DNA from: Lachnospiraceae bacterium
GTDB taxonomy: Bacteria; Bacillota; Clostridia; Lachnospirales; Lachnospiraceae
Assembly (NCBI GenBank): GCA_900768755.1
Contig: CAAGDV010000029.1
Coordinates: forward strand, 1-34,860
Length of the DNA stretch: 34,860 nucleotides
Reading direction: 5' to 3'
Part shown: piece after piece, positions 32,700-34,860 of the stretch
Layout of the letters: every line of letters begins with the position of its first letter
How positions within the stretch are numbered: the stretch's first letter is position 1
Translations under genes and position numbers: made by a program
Notes under the pieces: model-generated
Told to the model about the DNA's origin: nothing
Databases searched by the model: none
What the model saw: the letters and a program-made list of their open reading frames with translations, nothing else

Positions 32700-33689
32700 A
32701 TGAAGAAACACATACTATCAATAATTATTATTTTCACATTGGCTGCCGGCATTTTTATGAAGCAGCCGGTTTACGCATCTGATAGTGAAGACTATCTTCC
32801 GGATGACTGTTTCTATCTGAGCCCGGACGAGCAGGAAGAGTGGTACGATTTTCTTATGAATTATGACTTTTCAACAGTCACGGGTGCGGAGATACTCAAG
32901 GAGGATGCCATTATCCTGAAGGACTCAATATATGCCGAATACAATCTGGACTATATAGAATATGCGAATTCGGGGAAAATAGTATTGTCACGGGACGATG
33001 GACGCGGAGATAAAGCTTACGCTGCCAAGGTTGTTGATTCGAAAGGAAACTATAAAGCTACCATATGGATTTATCAATCCCATATCGGATTTACGGATTG
33101 CGTAGTTTCAAGTTTGGATAATGATGACAATAGATATCTGTCATGTGATTATGCCGATAATGCAGAAAGAATCAGCAAGCTTTTGGGTGTTGATTATATC
33201 ATTCCCGCAACGGATGTAAGGCATGTTGAATTTAGTTGGTATATCATCTCGTTTGGCGGCTATTGGATAAAACATAAAGACATAGAGACTTTTGTTTTAT
33301 GCGGATATGTAAGTGAGAAAGATGAGACGGACCCGGACTATATATATCAGGTGCAGGATGCAAAGTTAGTGATGAGTATGCAGGATGTTAGGGACAAATG
33401 CATTGAACTTGCTGAAATAGACCGACAAGAACGTGAAATATGGGGCGAAAAATATGACAATGGGGAAGTTATTTATGGCGGACCCGATTCAGGAATAACA
33501 ATTCCTTATGTCACCGGCGTAAACAGTATCACCAACATCACAGAATATCTCCATCTTGACGAAGTCAAATGGACCAAAAAGCACGGCTTCAAGCCTATAT
33601 ACGCAATTGCAGGCGGAGGCGCAATCCTCATAGCCGCAGGAATTGTGACTGCAATCAGGCTTTCAAAAAGACGTAAGCAGATGAAGTAA
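32700..33689 (+). CDS. Membrane-anchored surface protein, copy 1
   Basis: A 329-aa protein of unknown family. Start is ATG 32700 (MKKHILSIIIIFTLAAGIFM); its GGGGGTTG site begins directly after the stop codon of the protease gene. After the signal peptide (cleavage near VYASDS) comes an acidic, Tyr-rich ectodomain beginning EDYLPDDCFYLSPDEQEEWY. A C-terminal helix (about 296-318) and basic tail KRRKQMK give type I topology. It is co-transcribed with the peptidase. Substrate, inhibitor or partner of the peptidase are all possible. Confidence 0.85.
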   Translation: MKKHILSIIIIFTLAAGIFMKQPVYASDSEDYLPDDCFYLSPDEQEEWYDFLMNYDFSTVTGAEILKEDAIILKDSIYAEYNLDYIEYANSGKIVLSRDDGRGDKAYAAKVVDSKGNYKATIWIYQSHIGFTDCVVSSLDNDDNRYLSCDYADNAERISKLLGVDYIIPATDVRHVEFSWYIISFGGYWIKHKDIETFVLCGYVSEKDETDPDYIYQVQDAKLVMSMQDVRDKCIELAEIDRQEREIWGEKYDNGEVIYGGPDSGITIPYVTGVNSITNITEYLHLDEVKWTKKHGFKPIYAIAGGGAILIAAGIVTAIRLSKRRKQMK

Positions 33690-33700
33690 AACTGAACGAT

Positions 33701-33730
33701 TGCCACGCGGGCTGATTAACCCGCGTGGCA
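33701..33730 (+). terminator. Perfect 11-bp hairpin between the two paralogues
   Basis: TGCCACGCGGG pairs with CCCGCGTGGCA around an 8-nt loop. No U-tract follows, so it may be an RNA processing or stability element setting the ratio of the two paralogues rather than a full terminator. Confidence 0.55.
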
Positions 33731-33755
33731 GTCCGGATGGCAAAGGGGGTTGAAC

Positions 33756-34709
33756 ATGAAGAAGCACATACTATCAATTATTATTTTCACATTGGCTGTC
33801 GGCATTTTTCTAAATCAGCCGGTTTACGCATCTGATAGCGAAGACTATCTTCCGGATGACTGTTTCTATCTGAGCCCGGACGAGCAGGAAGAGTGGTACG
33901 ATTTTCTTATGAATTATGACTTTTCAACAGTCACGGGTGCAGAGATACTCGAAGATGACGCCATTATCCTGAAGGACTCCATTTTTACAAAATATACTCT
34001 TGATTATATAGAGTATGCCAACACAGGGAACATAGTTCTAAGTCAGACAGACTATGCCGGAGGAAAAACTATTTTTGCCAAGGTTGTAGATTCAAATGGC
34101 AACAGCAAAGGCAGGATTTCAATACGGCTGATAGATGAGCGTATCTATGTATTTATCAGGAAAGCGACGTGCGAAGCAGACGATATCCAGTATATCTCAA
34201 TTGACTATGCAGACCACGCTGAAAGAATCAGTAAACTTTTAGGAGTTGATTATATCATTCCCGCAACAGATGTCAGGTTTGTTTATTTCAGTTGGTATCT
34301 GAACATTTTTGATGGTTTTTGGGTAAAACACAAAGACATTGAGGCCTTTGTTTTCACCGGTTATGTCTCCGACAGAATTGAAAATGATCCTGACTATATA
34401 CATCAGGTGCAGGATGCAAAGTTAGTGATGAGTATGCAGGATGTTAGGGACAAATGCATTGAACTTGCAGAAATAGACCGACAAGAACGTGAAGAGTGGG
34501 GTGAAAGATATGACAACGGGGAAATACTTTATGGCGGACCCGATTCAGGAATAACAATTCCTTATATTTCAGGCGTAAACAGTATCGCCAACATCACGGA
34601 ATATCTCCATCTTGACGAAGTCAAATGGACCAAAAAGCACGGCTTCAAGCCTATATACGCAATTGCAGGACGGTGTGAAATTTTTTCTGTAAATTCAGAT
34701 CTTCTATGA
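33756..34709 (+). CDS. Surface protein, copy 2, with replaced C-terminus
   Basis: A 317-aa paralogue of the preceding gene with the same GGGGGTTGAAC-ATG start (33756). The first about 75 residues and about residues 215-305 are nearly identical to copy 1, whereas about residues 88-145 differ strongly. After GFKPIYAIAG the frame continues RCEIFSVNSDLL and stops. The membrane helix and basic tail of copy 1 are missing, and DNA similarity ends abruptly at about 34669. It is probably truncated by an insertion; if expressed it would be released rather than anchored. Confidence 0.75.
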   Translation: MKKHILSIIIFTLAVGIFLNQPVYASDSEDYLPDDCFYLSPDEQEEWYDFLMNYDFSTVTGAEILEDDAIILKDSIFTKYTLDYIEYANTGNIVLSQTDYAGGKTIFAKVVDSNGNSKGRISIRLIDERIYVFIRKATCEADDIQYISIDYADHAERISKLLGVDYIIPATDVRFVYFSWYLNIFDGFWVKHKDIEAFVFTGYVSDRIENDPDYIHQVQDAKLVMSMQDVRDKCIELAEIDRQEREEWGERYDNGEILYGGPDSGITIPYISGVNSIANITEYLHLDEVKWTKKHGFKPIYAIAGRCEIFSVNSDLL

Positions 34710-34860
34710 TAATTGATGCGGCTTGACAGCAGTCTACTGTGGTTAAGCTGTTGTCTATTAAATAGCAAAAACAAGCTGGTATGTCAAGAGCGCCCAGTGA
34801 AATCTGGGCGTATATTTACTCTTGATATTCCAGCTTTTGTTGCTATATCAGCATTCTGTC
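34670..34860 (+). mobile_element. Possible end of an insertion element disrupting copy 2
   Basis: From the point where paralogue similarity stops, the sequence reads ACGGTGTGAAATTTTTTCTG and has no gene up to the window edge. It contains a long imperfect hairpin (34762-34846). The GTGTGAAATTTTTT end vaguely resembles terminal repeats of some IS families, but no transposase or second end is visible, so family and even mobile nature are uncertain. Confidence 0.35.
34762..34846. repeat. Long imperfect hairpin near the window end
   Basis: CGCCCAG (34791-34797) pairs with CTGGGCG (34804-34810) around TGAAAT. Outward, TCAAGAG (34784-34790) pairs with CTCTTGA (34819-34825), GCTGG (34775-34779) with CCAGC (34830-34834), and ATAGCAA (34762-34768) with TTGCTAT (34840-34846). 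Each arm is about 35-42 nt with small bulges. Confidence 0.75.

Noticed and set aside
33701..33730. Full Rho-independent terminator between the paralogues
   Set aside because: The stem is perfect but GTCCGG follows in place of a U-tract, so it is kept only as a terminator-like hairpin.
1..34860. tRNA or rRNA genes
   Set aside because: I found no cloverleaf with a GTTC-type T arm or rRNA segment in any intergenic region; the gaps are filled by leaders, terminators and promoters.

Overview
The window looks like a chromosome segment from a low- to mid-GC Clostridia member, most likely Lachnospiraceae. This is judged from protein resemblance, not a search. Supporting signs are a KOW-domain gene between map and infA, zinc-type S14 and L36, an isoleucine T-box ahead of ileS, a small Cys-rich DUF6472-like gene, AGGAGG ribosome binding sites and many membrane-anchored surface proteins.

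Region 1 (1-13852, minus strand) is the S10-spc-alpha ribosomal protein cluster. It runs from rpsJ (S10) through rplC-rplD-rplW-rplB-rpsS-rplV-rpsC-rplP-rpmC-rpsQ-rplN-rplX-rplE-rpsN-rpsH-rplF-rplR-rpsE-rpmD-rplO-secY-adk-map-KOW-infA-rpmJ-rpsM to the cut start of rpsK. A near-consensus promoter lies at 13824-13852 and is followed by a roughly 280-nt highly structured leader. A second, internal promoter between infA and rpmJ is overlaid by a palindrome and followed by an attenuator-like hairpin.

Region 2 (13889-16825) is a beta-glucan island. A GH16 lipoprotein and a cytoplasmic CelC-like GH5 enzyme form an operon that diverges from an AraC-family regulator. A pair of direct repeats 20 bp apart sits in the shared control region. 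Region 3 (16872-19704) carries an RlmI-like methyltransferase, a degenerate membrane-bound M23/LytM protein, glutamate racemase and a small membrane protein.

Region 4 (19510-28115, minus strand) appears to be one transcription unit under an isoleucine T-box: ileS, glgP, a 59-aa DUF6472-like gene, ilvB and ilvN. It ends at an intrinsic terminator embedded in the opposing small membrane gene. Isoleucine charging, branched-chain amino acid synthesis and glycogen breakdown would thus share one leader. The T-box has normal stem I features and an ATC specifier, but its antiterminator bulge looks degenerate and it has an alternative 10-bp pairing.

Region 5 (28129-29627) holds a PlsC-type acyltransferase under a palindrome-covered promoter and an unknown membrane-anchored basic protein with a strong terminator.

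Region 6 (29651-34860, plus strand) is the least familiar part. A phased A-tract array and a hairpin-rich leader precede a 919-aa secreted multidomain protein (DNRLRE-like, ricin-like, Ig-like, C-terminal WCWAA-type papain-like protease). Two tandem paralogous membrane-anchored surface proteins follow. They are nearly identical at both ends but different in the middle. The second copy loses its membrane anchor at an abrupt junction followed by non-coding DNA with a long hairpin, possibly the end of a mobile element.
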